A stretch of 64,000 nt of DNA from Aureococcus anophagefferens (GCF_000186865.1 NW_008705575.1:678125-742124), one strand, 5' to 3'. Numbered from the stretch's first letter, positions 17,757 to 27,825 are shown. Numbers and translations: made by a program. Notes: generated from the sequence alone by a model not told the origin.

Positions 17757-17904
17757 AGATCGTCTCTCCTCGCTCGCGGGTCGAACAAGGCGCTCGCTGT
17801 TTTGCCTTGTCCACAAGTGTGGATATTTTTTGCAGACGCGGAGCCGCGCTCAACCTCTAAGGCGAGCCGTTCTAAAGTCGCGCAACACATCGCCGGCATC
17901 GTCG

Positions 17905-18720
17905 ATGGCCCGGCGTTGCGTGCTGCTCCTCGTCGCCCTCGGCGGCGCGTTCGCTCGCAAGGAGATCGACCTGAACAAGCTCGACAAGGAGTACCGCGCC
18001 GACGACGACGACGCCGCCTGGGAGACGGCGGCCCAGAAGCGTCGCCGCGAGGCGGCGAAAGCGGCGGCCCCCGGCGCCGGCTTCCCCGGAACGGGCGCGC
18101 CGGGCGAGACGATCTCGAACGACGTCATGCAGGAGATGATCGCGCGGGCCAAGGCGAACGGCAAGTTCACGCAGGGCGGCACGGGCGGGCTCGGCGCGGC
18201 GGCGCCGCCGACGGACGACGACGACGACGGCGACGATGCCGCGAAGCTCCCGTTCGACGCGGAACCCGACGGCGTTTGGAAGGACGCCGACAACTCGATG
18301 AAGCTGATGTCCGCGTTCCTCCGGGACGGTCAGTGCGACGACGTCGCCTGCTGCGCCGAGGCCACGCGGCTGTTCGTGGCGCTCCTGCGCACGGGCGGCG
18401 TGACCCAGCTCATGCCCAAGTGCATGGCGCCGAACGAGCTCCTGCTCGTGCTCCAGGGGTCGTCCGCCGCGGCGTCTTCTTTTTTTCAGGCGGACCGCAT
18501 CACCGATCGTCCACGTAGGTCGCAGATCTCGCAGATGGGCCAGATCACCGACTTCTTCCTCGAGCGGCCCGAGATCGGCTTCGTGCAGCACGGCGGCACG
18601 CGCCACTACCCGAACGGCACGACGGGCCCCATTCCGCCGCCGACGCCCCGGCCCGCGCCGCCCAAGAAGAAGAAGCGCCGGAAGAAGAAGAAGGCCGCCG
18701 ACGAGGCGCCGGACCTCTAG
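17905..18720 (+). CDS. Secretory-pathway protein, MESD-like chaperone candidate
   Basis: Signal peptide MARRCVLLLVALGGAFA, then an acidic N-terminus (DLNKLDKEYRADDDD). The C-terminal half resembles the MESD/Boca fold: FVALLRTGGVTQLMP, NELLLVLQ, then after splicing GSQISQMGQITDFFLERP, VQHGGTRHYPNG and a Lys-rich tail. MESD folds LDL-receptor-type beta-propellers in the ER. A 60-bp intron at 18459-18518 (GTCGTC...CGTAG) restores the strand order expected for the family. It is a multiple of three and free of stops, so an unspliced form would add 20 residues. The match rests on pattern and length, not on invariant residues. Confidence 0.45.
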   Translation: MARRCVLLLVALGGAFARKEIDLNKLDKEYRADDDDAAWETAAQKRRREAAKAAAPGAGFPGTGAPGETISNDVMQEMIARAKANGKFTQGGTGGLGAAAPPTDDDDDGDDAAKLPFDAEPDGVWKDADNSMKLMSAFLRDGQCDDVACCAEATRLFVALLRTGGVTQLMPKCMAPNELLLVLQGSSAAASSFFQADRITDRPRRSQISQMGQITDFFLERPEIGFVQHGGTRHYPNGTTGPIPPPTPRPAPPKKKKRRKKKKAADEAPDL

Positions 18721-18796
18721 GCGGGGAGGCGGGAAGGAGTACTTAGTAATATGTGTCAAAACCAGAGCGCACGCGCGTCCACAAGAGGAGCGTCCT

Positions 18797-19448
18797 CTAG
18801 AGCTTACGCAGGTGCTCGGCGCAGAACCAGCAGAGGAACGAGGGCCGTTTCCCTCTAAAGCCGCCGCCGGCGGAGGGCCGAGTCGTCTCCGCCGCGCGCT
18901 GGAGCGCGTCCGCGACGTCGCGGAGCCCGCGGCCGTCGGCGAGCTCGAGCGGGTTCGTATCGGGCGGCGCCGCGAGGACGAGGTGCGCGACGTCCGCGCC
19001 GAAGACCTCGACGAAGGCCTGCCCGGAGGTCCTCGGCGTCGACGGCGTACCAGAGCATGGACCGGCCGCGGCCGTCCGGGTGCGCGCAGAGCGCGGAGCT
19101 CCCGAGGATCGCGCTCGTCGACCGGAGCCGCTCGCGAAAGGCGCGCGCGTCGGCCTCGCTCTCCAGCGGCAGCAGCTCGAGCGCGCGCGAGATGAGGTCG
19201 TCGCTGCGGAACGAGCGGCCCGTCGTCGATCCGTCCGCGGAGATCGTCACGTCGATCTTCGGCCAGATCGCCCGCTCGCGGCGGCCGCGCGCGGCCTCGC
19301 TCCGCGCCCGCGCCAGGTCCGCGGCGCCGTCTTCGTCCTCCGCGATGACTCGGAAGCCCTTGCGCGTCGAGGGCGTTTTATCTTCCGGCGGCGAGGGCTT
19401 TGGCTCGGGAAACCACCAGTTCATGTTCATGATCCAGCGCGACGTCAT
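18797..19448 (-). CDS. Unknown conserved-looking protein with a one-base frame break
   Basis: Starts at ATG 19448 (MTSRWIMNMNWWFPEP). The first frame runs through KIDVTISADGSTTGRSF and LWYAVDAEDLR. It then continues convincingly only in another frame as AFVEVFGADVAHLVLAAPP, ELADGRGLRDVADALQ and FLCWFCAEHLRKL, stopping at 18797-18799. The switch falls at a CCC run (19022-19024 on the plus strand). With two C instead of three the protein reads EDLRQAFVEVFGADV without interruption. No canonical intron fits such a short gap. This is either an assembly or sequencing indel or a genuine frameshift. Family not recognised; a C-terminal CxxC is present. Confidence 0.5.
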
Positions 19449-19641
19449 GGGCGCTTAAGCTCTGAGTTAGAGCGTCAGATGAGCTCGTCCGCGATATGTT
19501 CTTCGGTCTTTTGCTACGACGCACCGGTTTTGGCCCTCGCCGCGTGTCGGCGCCGCAGGCTAATTTTGCCACTAATCGGCGATCTTGGATAGCTGTATTT
19601 GAGAGGAGAGAGACGCGGGACTCGACCGGCTGTGCGCGACC

Positions 19642-20433
19642 ATGAGCGCGGGCGAGAAGCGAAAACGGGACGCGGCGCCCGTCGTCACCGTGAAGCGCCG
19701 CGGCAAGGCGTGCTCGTCGCGGTTCTTCGGGGTTCGTTGGCATGATCGAGATGGCAAGTGGCGAGCTATGTACACCGACGAGAAAGGCAAGCTGATCCAC
19801 ATCGCGTACTTCGACGACGAGGAGGCGGCGGCCCGCGCCTACAACGCCAAGATCGCCGATCTCGGCCTGAATCGGAGGACGAACTTGGAGTTATTGGGGG
19901 TGCTCGTCGAGAAGCCGGCCAGTTCGTCCGAGTTCCACGGCGTCAACTGGCACATACAAAGGGAAAAGTGGCAGGTCCGAGTGTACCGCTCCAAAAGGTG
20001 CGGCCTCGACGGCGGAGATCAGGACCTCGGCCGCTACGATGACGAGCGTTCCGCGGCGCTCGCGGCCGACGCCTTCCGCCGCGTCGCGATGCCGGGCCAC
20101 GAGCCCCACAAAATCAATTTTCCCACGCTCCCGGAGCTCACGACGCAACGCCTCAAGACGCCGACCGAAGTCATCCTCACCCTCGACTTCAACGGGACGC
20201 GCCGGACGATCCGCGGCCGTTTCACCGAGGTCAAATACGACCCGTCGGTGCAGAACCGCTCCGCGTGGTCGTACCGCGTGGAGTTCGAGGGTCACGAGGA
20301 GGAAGCCGCGGCCCTTGGACTCGAGACGCGGCCCTGGCCCAGAGTCTGGGACACGCTCGTCGGCGACGACTCGAAGTTCGTGAGCTGCACCTTGGCGCCC
20401 GACGAGAAGAAGAAGAAGCGCGCGCGCGCGTAA
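19642..20433 (+). CDS. AP2-like domain transcription factor candidate
   Basis: 263 residues with a basic N-terminus (MSAGEKRKRDAAPVV, a likely nuclear signal). The first AP2-like unit (SSRFFGVRWHDRDGKWRAM, IAYFDDEEAAARAYNAKIA) follows the three-strand plus helix pattern. A second unit follows (SSEFHGVNWHIQREKWQV, DLGRYDDERSAALAADAF). The C-terminal region (ILTLDFNGTRRTIRGRFTE) looks like a small beta domain, and the end is KKKKRARA. AP2 domains bind GC-rich DNA. No intron. It shares both units with the partial gene at 1-922, so the window holds two members of one family about 19 kb apart on opposite strands. Confidence 0.75.
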   Translation: MSAGEKRKRDAAPVVTVKRRGKACSSRFFGVRWHDRDGKWRAMYTDEKGKLIHIAYFDDEEAAARAYNAKIADLGLNRRTNLELLGVLVEKPASSSEFHGVNWHIQREKWQVRVYRSKRCGLDGGDQDLGRYDDERSAALAADAFRRVAMPGHEPHKINFPTLPELTTQRLKTPTEVILTLDFNGTRRTIRGRFTEVKYDPSVQNRSAWSYRVEFEGHEEEAAALGLETRPWPRVWDTLVGDDSKFVSCTLAPDEKKKKRARA

Positions 20434-20578
20434 GCAGTTTTGTCCTCTCGGCAGAGGCCTCTCGATAGATGAGGAAGCCGACGTCTATCTACGATTAGAA
20501 TTAGACGATGAAGAAGAGCTCCTGAGCGATGGTAACGCGCCTTGAGAACTCGGCCAATCGAAGCAACCACTATCGAAT

Positions 20579-22403
20579 TTAGGCCGGGCACCCGTGCAGG
20601 GCCGCGTTGTGCTCGTGGACGGGGGTGCAGCCGCGGAAGAGGAGCTGGCCGTAGTTGCCCTGGTGCGCGGCGATCATGGCCAGGGAGCCGTCGTACTTGA
20701 CGAGGCGCAGCGCGGGCGCGTCGACCTTCCAGGGCGACCAGGTCGCGCGGCTGCCCATGACGCCCGGCGCGCCGTCGCAGCGCGCGCGCCCCACGCAGCA
20801 CATGTCGTGCGGCGCGCCCGCGGGCACCTCCGTGACGTTGTCGTAGTCTCCCACGTTGCGGATGCGCCGGAGGTCGTCGCGGCTCCAGCGCGGGAGCCAG
20901 AGCTGGTTCGCCTTGACGGCGAGCGCGGGCAGGTCCACGGGGTGCGCGAGGGGCTGCATGCGGTGCGGCGACACGTAGTGGCCCTCGTCGACGACGGCGA
21001 TGACGCGCCGCGCGTCGCGGACGTGGAGCACCTTGGCAGGATAATGGTGATTCAACGTCGCCTCAACGTGAGTGTTCCGCGCGCGCGCGTTCCAAAAAAG
21101 CATCCACGCTTCGAGGACGCTCCGAGGGATGATCGCTCGTCCAAAAATCAGCCGAAACGAGTGGAAAGCGGTCGAGATAGGGAGCCTTTGAGGTTGGGGA
21201 TTTCGCACCTGGTCCGCCTCGCTGTAGTAGACGTAGTGGAAGGGCGCCCAGGCCTTGGCGCTCTTGAGCTTCTCGCGGACGCGCGCGACGGTCAGCGCGC
21301 CGAGGAGCGACCTGCGTCCGGCGGACGGGTTCGCCGCGCGCCGCTCGGCGAGAACGACTCGCGCCGGCGCGCGCGGCTTGAAGAAGCGGCCGCGCTTCTG
21401 GCTGTCGAGGTGGCAGTCGCTCAGGAGCACGTCGAAGAAGGGCAGGCCGCTCGACGTCCGCGCGAAGGCCGCGTCCGCCGCGGAGCACGTCGACAGCACG
21501 ACCTGCGCGGACCCGCTCGACCCGGTTCGTCCCGCGGGGGGTACGCGGCGCGCCGCGCGTGCGGCGTCAGCGCCGCGTGGACGCTCCAGAACGTCGCGTT
21601 GAGGACTGCGCGGGGGGTCGATCTTACGGTCAGTCGAACGTCGAGAGCCGCGCCGCGCCCGCGCAGTGGCGGCGCATGGCCGGCGCGGACGAGCCCGTGT
21701 TGCAGGAGGCGGATTTCGCGCCGCCTGGGCAGGAAAAGAGTGCGAAATGTCCAACTTTGGAGGCTCCTATCTCGGTCGATTTCCACTCGTTTCGGCTCAT
21801 TTTTGGACGAGCGATCATCTCTCGGAGCGCTCTCGACGCGTGGACGCTTTCTCCGGCACGCGCGCGCGCGGAACACTCACGTTGAAGCAAACTTGAATCA
21901 CTCTTTTCCTGCCCTGGGCGCCGCAGTCCGGCGACGTCGCGAAGAAGGGGAAGACGGCGACGGTCGAGAGGCGGTGCGGGCTCGCCGTGCGCGCCCGGGC
22001 GCTGCGCCGGCGGAGCCGCTCCGCGCGCGCGCCGAGGTGGTCCAGGAGCTCCGCGTCGAGCGTCTCCTTGGCCTCGCCGCGCGCGTCGCGGAGGCCGATG
22101 CGCCGCTCGAGCCAGGAGAGGTGCTCGACGCCGCAGTCGTAGAGGTCCACGGACTGGCGCGGCGTCGCGAGCTCCCGCGGGATCCAGCCGCCCGTCTCCA
22201 TGTTCGTGTTCTCGGCGATCTTTTTGTCGATGCGGTGGGCCAGCACCGTGTCGCGGTGGGCGAGCCAGGCGGCGCCGTAGGCCTCGCCGCTCGGGTCGAC
22301 GCAGTCGTACCAGCGCTTCAGCTGGTGCGACTGGAGCGCGTCCTGCTGCTCGTGCCTCGGCGCCGCCGCGACGAGCGCGAGGCAGCCCCAGGCCGCGCGC
22401 ATC
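20579..22403 (-). CDS. Secreted glycosyltransferase-like protein interrupted by two introners
   Basis: Exon 1 (22403-21925) starts MRAAWGCLALVAAAP (signal peptide) and contains YDCVDPSGEAYGAAWLAHRD. An exact 200-bp introner intron (21725-21924) joins SPDC to GAKSASCNTGSS. Between about 21654 and 21502 at least one more intron is needed; a GC donor after RRHCAG and the acceptor CGCGCAG before 21502 keep the frame (VVLSTCSAADAAF). Then LPFFDVLLSDCHLD and HYVYYSEADQ, a motif reminiscent of glycosyltransferases. A degenerate introner intron (21032-21208) is followed by VLHVRDARRVIAVVDEGHYV and the Cys-rich end HDMCCVGRARC. Function is a weak inference; exon structure in the middle is unresolved. 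Confidence 0.5.
21032..21208 (-). mobile_element. Degenerate introner IE-1, 177 bp, now a GT-AG intron
   Basis: The body matches the other IE-1 copies (AATCAGCCGAAACGAGTGGA on the plus strand). The donor-side terminus has lost the CAGGGCAGCAAAAG end, so the intron begins GTGCGAAAT directly after GACCAG. The acceptor is CTGCCAAG. Splicing joins SEADQ to VLHVRDARR. Only GTGC remains of any flanking duplication. The length is a multiple of three and the frame is open through all 59 codons. Confidence 0.8.
21725..21916 (-). mobile_element. Introner IE-1, 192 bp, 200-bp GC-AG intron
   Basis: Termini contain perfect 16-bp inverted repeats (GGGCAGGAAAAGAGTG). Flanking duplication on the coding strand is GCGGCGCC/GCGGCGCG, one mismatch. 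The donor is the GC that opens the upstream duplicate and the acceptor is CTGCCCAG. Splicing gives DCGAKSASC in frame. Body orientation is opposite to transcription. Confidence 0.85.
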
Positions 22404-22480
22404 GTCACTTCGGATAACAAAGGCTTCAACTTTGTACATTTACCCCGATCTTCGGGGCAGCCTCCGAGGCCAACGTTCCG

Positions 22481-23317
22481 ATGCTCCGAAGATTGCTCCC
22501 GCGGCGGCCGCCGTCGGCCCCCCTCCGGCGCCTCTGCGGCGGGCCGGACCCCGCGCTCGTATCGACGCTGCGCGCGCTGCCCGCGGCGGAGCGCGCGGCG
22601 CTCTTCGAGGCCGTCGCCGCCGGGGCCGAGGGCGCGGCGGCGGCGCCGTCGGCGGCGCCGTCGAGCGCGCAGCTGCGCCGGCTCTTCGTCGCGACGGCCA
22701 TCCCCATGGTGGGCTTCGGGTTCGTGGACAACAGCGTCATGATCGCGAGCGGCGAGTTCCTCGAGGTCCAGCTCGGCGCGCTCTTCGCGGTGTCCACGCT
22801 CGCGGCCGCGGGGCTTGGCAACCTCGTGAGCGACGTCGTGGGCCTCGGGGCCGGCGGCGTCATCGAGGCCGGCGCGGCCAAGGCCGGCGTCGAGGCGCCG
22901 GCGCTGACGGCGGCGCAGGCCGCGAGCCGCGGCGCCGCGGTCGCGCGGCACTCGGGAAGCGCGCTCGGCATCTCGCTCGGCTGCCTCCTGGGCATGTTCC
23001 CGCTGCTCTTCTACGACGAGGACACGGCGCGGCTCCGGACCATCTTCGCGCGCTACGACGCCGACGGCAACGGGTCCCTGGACCGGAGCGAGCTGCGGTC
23101 CGCCTTCGCGGACGCGAAGACGTTCCCGAGCGACGCGGACCTCGACGGCCTCCTCCGGCGCTACGACGTCGACGGCGACGGCTGCATCGGCTACGACGAG
23201 TTCGAGAAGATGGTCAAGGACATCGAGGACAAGTGCCGCTGCGACGCGCGGCTCGACGCGCGGTCCGTCATGGCCCAGGTCGCGACCGCGGAGCGCGCGG
23301 ACGACGGCGGCCCGTAA
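22481..23317 (+). CDS. TMEM65-family membrane protein fused to an EF-hand pair
   Basis: 278 residues. Arg-rich N-terminus (MLRRLLPRRPPSAPLRRL) looks like a mitochondrial presequence. Residues about 65-180 match TMEM65: FVATAIPMVGFGFVDN, MIASGEFLEVQLG, STLAAAGLGNLVSD and a final helix LGISLGCLLGMFPLLF. Two EF hands follow: DADGNGSLDRSE and DVDGDGCIGYDE, each with acidic residues at the loop positions needed for calcium. Animal TMEM65 is an inner-membrane protein linked to mitochondrial sodium/calcium exchange. The calcium sensor in the same chain, and the Na+/Ca2+ exchanger gene next door, support a calcium role. No intron needed. Confidence 0.8.
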   Translation: MLRRLLPRRPPSAPLRRLCGGPDPALVSTLRALPAAERAALFEAVAAGAEGAAAAPSAAPSSAQLRRLFVATAIPMVGFGFVDNSVMIASGEFLEVQLGALFAVSTLAAAGLGNLVSDVVGLGAGGVIEAGAAKAGVEAPALTAAQAASRGAAVARHSGSALGISLGCLLGMFPLLFYDEDTARLRTIFARYDADGNGSLDRSELRSAFADAKTFPSDADLDGLLRRYDVDGDGCIGYDEFEKMVKDIEDKCRCDARLDARSVMAQVATAERADDGGP

Positions 23318-23467
23318 GGGGACGGCGGGCGTTTTTTTTTTTTTTGAACGATAGAGCTTGGGGGGGGGGGGCGCCCGGGGCGGCGCGTCGGCGCCCGGGG
23401 GCGCTCTTGGTGCTTGGGGGACAGCGGCGCCGCGGCCTCGGCGAGGCCGCGGCGCGCGGGCGCGGGC

Positions 23468-26330
23468 CTAGACGATGCCCTCGGAGGCGAGGATGCTCAT
23501 GGCGACGTAGAGGAACCAGAGCATGACGAAGAGCGTCGCGTGTCGGTTCGCCATGGTCCGGTCGCCGCCGAGCTCCGCGCCGTAGGCCTTCCTCCGGTAC
23601 GCGAGGACGCCGAGGCACGTGCAGGCGCAGAAGACGAAGACGCCGACGCTCAGGCCCAGGTTGCCCGCGGGCACGATGAAGGCCACGTCCTCCGTGAAGC
23701 CGATGTTCCGCGAGCCGTCCGGGCCCTTGGTGCCGCGCTTCTTGACGCCGTCGACCTTGCCGCCGTACTTGATGCGCCACTGCTTCTCCGCGGAGCCCCC
23801 GGCGAAGCCGCCGGACCAGTAGATGGCGGCGATGGACCAGGGCAGGCCGAGGCCGAGGAAGACGTTCACGCTGTTGGAGCCCGTGACGTTGCCGACGGCC
23901 GCGTCCGCGGAGTCGTCGTTGATCGTCGCGGCCTTGGACGCGAACGCGTCCGGGAGCGACGTGCCCAGAGCGACGAAGGTGATGGCCGTCACCGTGTCCT
24001 TGAGCCCGAGGCAGCAGCCCATGAGCGCGGCGAGGTCGCCGATGAAGGCCGTGACGATGCCGATGAACGTCAGCGCGACGTAGAAGCAGACCCAGCCGCC
24101 GCCGTAGGACGTCGGCGGCACGAAGGCGAAGGCGACCTTCCAGGGCAGCGTGATGATGTGCATGACCCAGTCGCCGGCGGACGCCTTGAAGTCGTCGTCC
24201 GCGTCGCCGCCGCCGACCTTGAGCGCGTCCGAAAACTGCTGGCCCCACGTCGAGCCGACGTTGTAGGACGCGTCGTTGGATTCCAAATACTTCTGGACGT
24301 TGTCGATCATGTCCTTGGTCTCCGTGTCCGCGACGATGACGACCTTCAATTCCGTGTGCTTGCCGAACTTGGCGCGCTCGACGGCGCACTTGAAGTTCTT
24401 GAGCACGATCGTGAACTCGGACTCGCCCTCGTAGCGGTTCGTGTTGATGACGGGGATCTCGATGAACTTCTCGACCTCCGTGTTCTCGAAGACGAAGGTG
24501 CCCTCGCGCTCGAAGCCCACGGTGCCCCCGAAGTCCTTGCCGCAACACGCGGTACCGTCGACGAGCTCGTAGTCGCACTGGACCTGGCCCGCGCTTCCGT
24601 TGTAGCGGCCGACCTTGACGCGCGCCTTGCCGCAGGTCTCGGCCATGGTCAGCACGGGCCCGCCCTCGGCGCCCTCCTTGGGCGGCTCGAAGCTCAGCTC
24701 GCCGGGCTCGTCGTCGTCGATGATCGTGACCTCGCACGTCGACGCGTCGCCGAAGGCCCCCGGCGCGTAGGCCTTGCCGCCGTGGGCCACCTCGAGCAAG
24801 TCCACGTAGAAGACCTCGTCGTCCTCCGTCTCGTTGTCGTCGAAGACCTTGATGACGATGGTCTTGAAGTTCTCCTTGTCCGCGAACGTCAATTCGCCGG
24901 AGCACGTCTCGTAGTCGCCCGTCCCGCCGACCTCGGAGCCCTTGGCCGTGCCGTCGCGCGTCGCCCACTTGATGGTCATGGGCCCCTCGGCGGGGCTGCG
25001 CATGACGTGGAGCGTGACGGCCTTGTCGCTCTCGAGGAGCGCGTACTTCGTGTTGATCTTGCCGTTGACGTCGGAGAAGAAGGCGACGACGTCCTCGGGC
25101 CGGTGCTTGGGGCCGGCGGCCCCCTCGAGGTACTTGGCGAGCACCTTGGGGTCCGGGCCGTCGGCCTTGATGACCTTCTGGCCCGTCGCGGCGCGGACCG
25201 CGTTCATCCGGAGCACCGCGCGGCTCGGCTTCGCCTTCTGGCCCATCGCGAGCTTCTTCACGAGGTCGTGGCGCTCGCTCTCCTCCAACGTCGGGTCCTG
25301 GAGCTTCTTGAGCAGGTCGCTGAACTCGTAGGGCCGGAAGGGCGTACTGCCGACCTGGATGACGTGCGCGCTCGACACGGGCGAGATCTTCGCCGTGTCG
25401 AAGTAGCCCCGGTCCGCCGCGTAGGCGAGGGCCACGAGGATGGGGAAGAAGAGGAAGGTGAAGATGGCCTCCCAGATCTCCACGACGTCCGGCGACGTGA
25501 CCATGAGGATGAAGAGGAGCCAGACGTACGCGAAGACGGAGAAGAACGCCGTGACCGTGTAGACGGACATGTCCTCGATCTTGCGCGTCTCCGTGCCGGG
25601 CAGCGACACCATGCAGATGGCGATGATGCAGAACATGTTGAAGGCCGCGGACCCGACGATCGTCGACGGGCCCAGGTCCCCCGTGAAGAACGAGTTCGTC
25701 AATATCTCGATGACGCTCAGCAGGATCTCCGGCGCCGACGAGCCCAGGGCCATGAGCGTCAGGTTCGCGACCGTGGCGTTCCAGACCTGGGGGCGCGAAC
25801 GGTCGAGGGGCGCGACGGTCGGGGCGCGTCCCGCGCGCGCGCGCGCGCGCCGCGGGCGCCGCGGCCGGGGACGCGGGCGCCGCGCCTTGTAGGACACGTC
25901 CGTGCCCGGGACCTTCTTCTCCTTGGACGTGATGGTCTCGATGGCGGCCATGAAGACGTCGGCGATGATGGACACGCCGAGGAAGAACCAGAGGAGGCCC
26001 AGGAGGTAGAGCACGGCGCGGCCGTAGCGCGAGTTCGACCCCTCGTCCCACGTGCGCTGCTCCTTGTTGCCGAAGAGGGGCAGGAACAGGCCGCTCTGGC
26101 CCTGCGACGCGGCGGACGCGCGAGTGACGATGCCTGGCGCGCGGATACCCGGCGCGCGGCCCCGGCGGGGGCAGCCCGGCGGCAGGGAGGTCCGTCGGGC
26201 TGCCGGCGCGCGGGCGATCGGCGCGGCGACGCACCTTGTGACAGATGCTGTCCCGCGCGGCCGCGACGAGGACGGGCGCAGCGATGGCCAGCAGCCCGCG
26301 CGCGAGCCGGTTGTCCCGGCGCGGCGCCAT
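23468..26330 (-). CDS. Na+/Ca2+ exchanger with Calx-beta region
   Basis: Three exons. 26330-26235 encodes a signal peptide (MAPRRDNRLARGLLAIAAP...DSICHK). 26101-25886 starts GQSGLFLPLFGNKEQ. 25786-23468 holds the rest. Intron 1 (26102-26234) is GTGCGT...CGCAG. Intron 2 (25787-25885) is GC-AG, 99 bp and stop-free. The alpha-1 repeat (ANLTLMALGSSAPEILLSV) and alpha-2 repeat (AITFVALGTSLPDAFASK, GNVTGSNSVNVFLGLGLPW) carry the ion-binding motifs. The loop has two Calx-beta-like segments (DDNETEDDEVFYVDLLEV, ending VTIIDDDEPG). Exports calcium against sodium at a membrane. Length and layout fit animal NCX. Adjacent to the TMEM65/EF-hand gene. Confidence 0.9.
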
Positions 26331-26586
26331 GGGACGACGCAGTGCGCAAACAACGCTAGCGCGTCGCTGTCCGCTGATGAGAGTAGATCGAGATAGAGAA
26401 TAGTGAGTTCAACACCTGTAGGTTCAGATATCTTTTGTGCGCGTTAACCCGCGCGCTCGACAAACCCGCGCCCGGGGGGCATTCCGGCGCGGCGCGGCCG
26501 GACGCGCTCGCCGGCGCCTCGGGGACCATCTCAGGAGCCCGAAACGCGCCGCGCCCCGCCGAGTCGGGCGCGTTACGCGACGCGGC

Positions 26587-27825
26587 CTAGCCCGTGGACC
26601 GCTTCTTCTTGCCCTCCTTCGTGCGCGTCTTGCGCTTCTCGGCGATCATCCTGTTGTAGTCCTGGACGCGCTGGGAGTAGTTCTTGTCGAGCTTCTGCTG
26701 GTGGTTCGTCTGGCCGATGATCTGGAAGACGTCCTCGTCCTGGAGCACGTGGGAGAGGCCGACGCGCTGGGGGCTGTGCTTCGTCGACGTGCCCCAGACC
26801 TCGGCGTAGTTGAAGACGACGAGCAGCTCCTTGGAGATGCGCGCCGTCGCGGCCTCGACCGTGATGCCGTGGCGCTGCGACGAGAGCACGACCGGCTCGT
26901 CGAGGTCCGGGGGGCAGCCGCGGCGCTTGCAGAAGACGCGCACGAGGCCCATGGCGTCCCACATGCGCGCCAGCAGGTAGTCGAGGTTCAGCTTGAGGTG
27001 CACGGACATGACGATCGTGTCCGGCTGCCGCGCGAGCTTCTCGACGTCCTCGAGCGGGATCATGTCGATCTTGTTGTAGACGTAGAGGCACCGCACGTAC
27101 TTGCGGTTCCCGTTGATGACGTCGATGAGCTCGTCCGTGCCGTAGTCGCCGCGGAACAGGACCTCGCAGTTGTGGAGCCGGAACTCGTGCAGGATCGAGT
27201 TCACCGTCTTCGCCGGGTCGTCGCCGAGCTTCGTCAGCGGCACCGTCGCGTTGAACTTGACGCCGCCCGTCGCCTTCTTCACGAGCGCGATGTTCGGCGG
27301 CGTCTTGTTCAGCCGCAGCCCCACGGTCTCGAGCTCCCGCTCCAGGATGCCCTTGTGGTCGTCGACGCCCTCCTTGCCCGCGTCCAGGACGATCAAGACG
27401 AGGTCCGACGTCCGCGCGACCGCGATGACCTCCTTGCCCCGGCCCTTGCCGTGGGCCGCGCCCTCGATGATGCCCGGCAGATCCAGCAGCTGGATCTTCG
27501 TGTCGTTGTAGAGGATGTTGCCGGGGATGCACGTGAGCGTCGTGAACTCGTAGCCCGCGGCCTCGCTCTGCGTGCTCGTCAGCGTGGACAGCAGGCTCGA
27601 CTTGCCGACGGAGGGGAAGCCGATGAGCGCCACGCGGCCGTCGCCCGACTTCTTGACGTCGAAGCCGTCGCCGCCGCCGCCGGACGACGACTGCTCCTCC
27701 AGCAGGGAGCTGCGCAGCTTGCTGAGCTTCGCCTTGATGATGCCGAGGTGGCCCTCCGTCGCCTTGTTCTTCTGCGTCCGCGCGTACTCCGCCTCCAACT
27801 CCTTGATCTTGTCGACGATGCCCAT
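26587..27825 (-). CDS. DRG2: Developmentally regulated GTP-binding protein 2
   Basis: 412 residues, no intron. Order as in the Obg-HflX/DRG family: N-terminal helix pair (MGIVDKIKELEAEYARTQKN), G1 GFPSVGKSS, the switch region YEFTTLTCIPG, G3 DLPGIIEGAAHGKGRG, G4 NKID, and a TGS domain (VWGTSTKHSPQRVGLSHVL). The N-terminus MGI, LTCIPG, KLNLDYLL and WGTSTKHSPQRVGL point to DRG2 rather than DRG1. A basic tail after the TGS domain (KRKTRTKEGKKKRSTG) is longer than usual. DRG proteins bind ribosomes and need a DFRP partner; none is seen in this window. Confidence 0.9.
   Translation of the reverse strand: MGIVDKIKELEAEYARTQKNKATEGHLGIIKAKLSKLRSSLLEEQSSSGGGGDGFDVKKSGDGRVALIGFPSVGKSSLLSTLTSTQSEAAGYEFTTLTCIPGNILYNDTKIQLLDLPGIIEGAAHGKGRGKEVIAVARTSDLVLIVLDAGKEGVDDHKGILERELETVGLRLNKTPPNIALVKKATGGVKFNATVPLTKLGDDPAKTVNSILHEFRLHNCEVLFRGDYGTDELIDVINGNRKYVRCLYVYNKIDMIPLEDVEKLARQPDTIVMSVHLKLNLDYLLARMWDAMGLVRVFCKRRGCPPDLDEPVVLSSQRHGITVEAATARISKELLVVFNYAEVWGTSTKHSPQRVGLSHVLQDEDVFQIIGQTNHQQKLDKNYSQRVQDYNRMIAEKRKTRTKEGKKKRSTG

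Noticed and set aside
23335..23370. T-run and G-run between convergent genes as a rho-independent terminator or quadruplex
   Set aside because: The setting is eukaryotic and the runs do not form a stem-loop. They may be simple homopolymers; no function can be supported.
22432..23526. Alternative frame over the TMEM65/EF-hand gene
   Set aside because: Arg/Gly-rich and without the TMEM65 and EF-hand motifs seen in the 22481 frame.
23414..26359. 981-codon plus-strand frame opposite the Na+/Ca2+ exchanger
   Set aside because: Asp/Leu/Val/Arg mirror of the exchanger codons; the minus strand carries conserved exchanger motifs.
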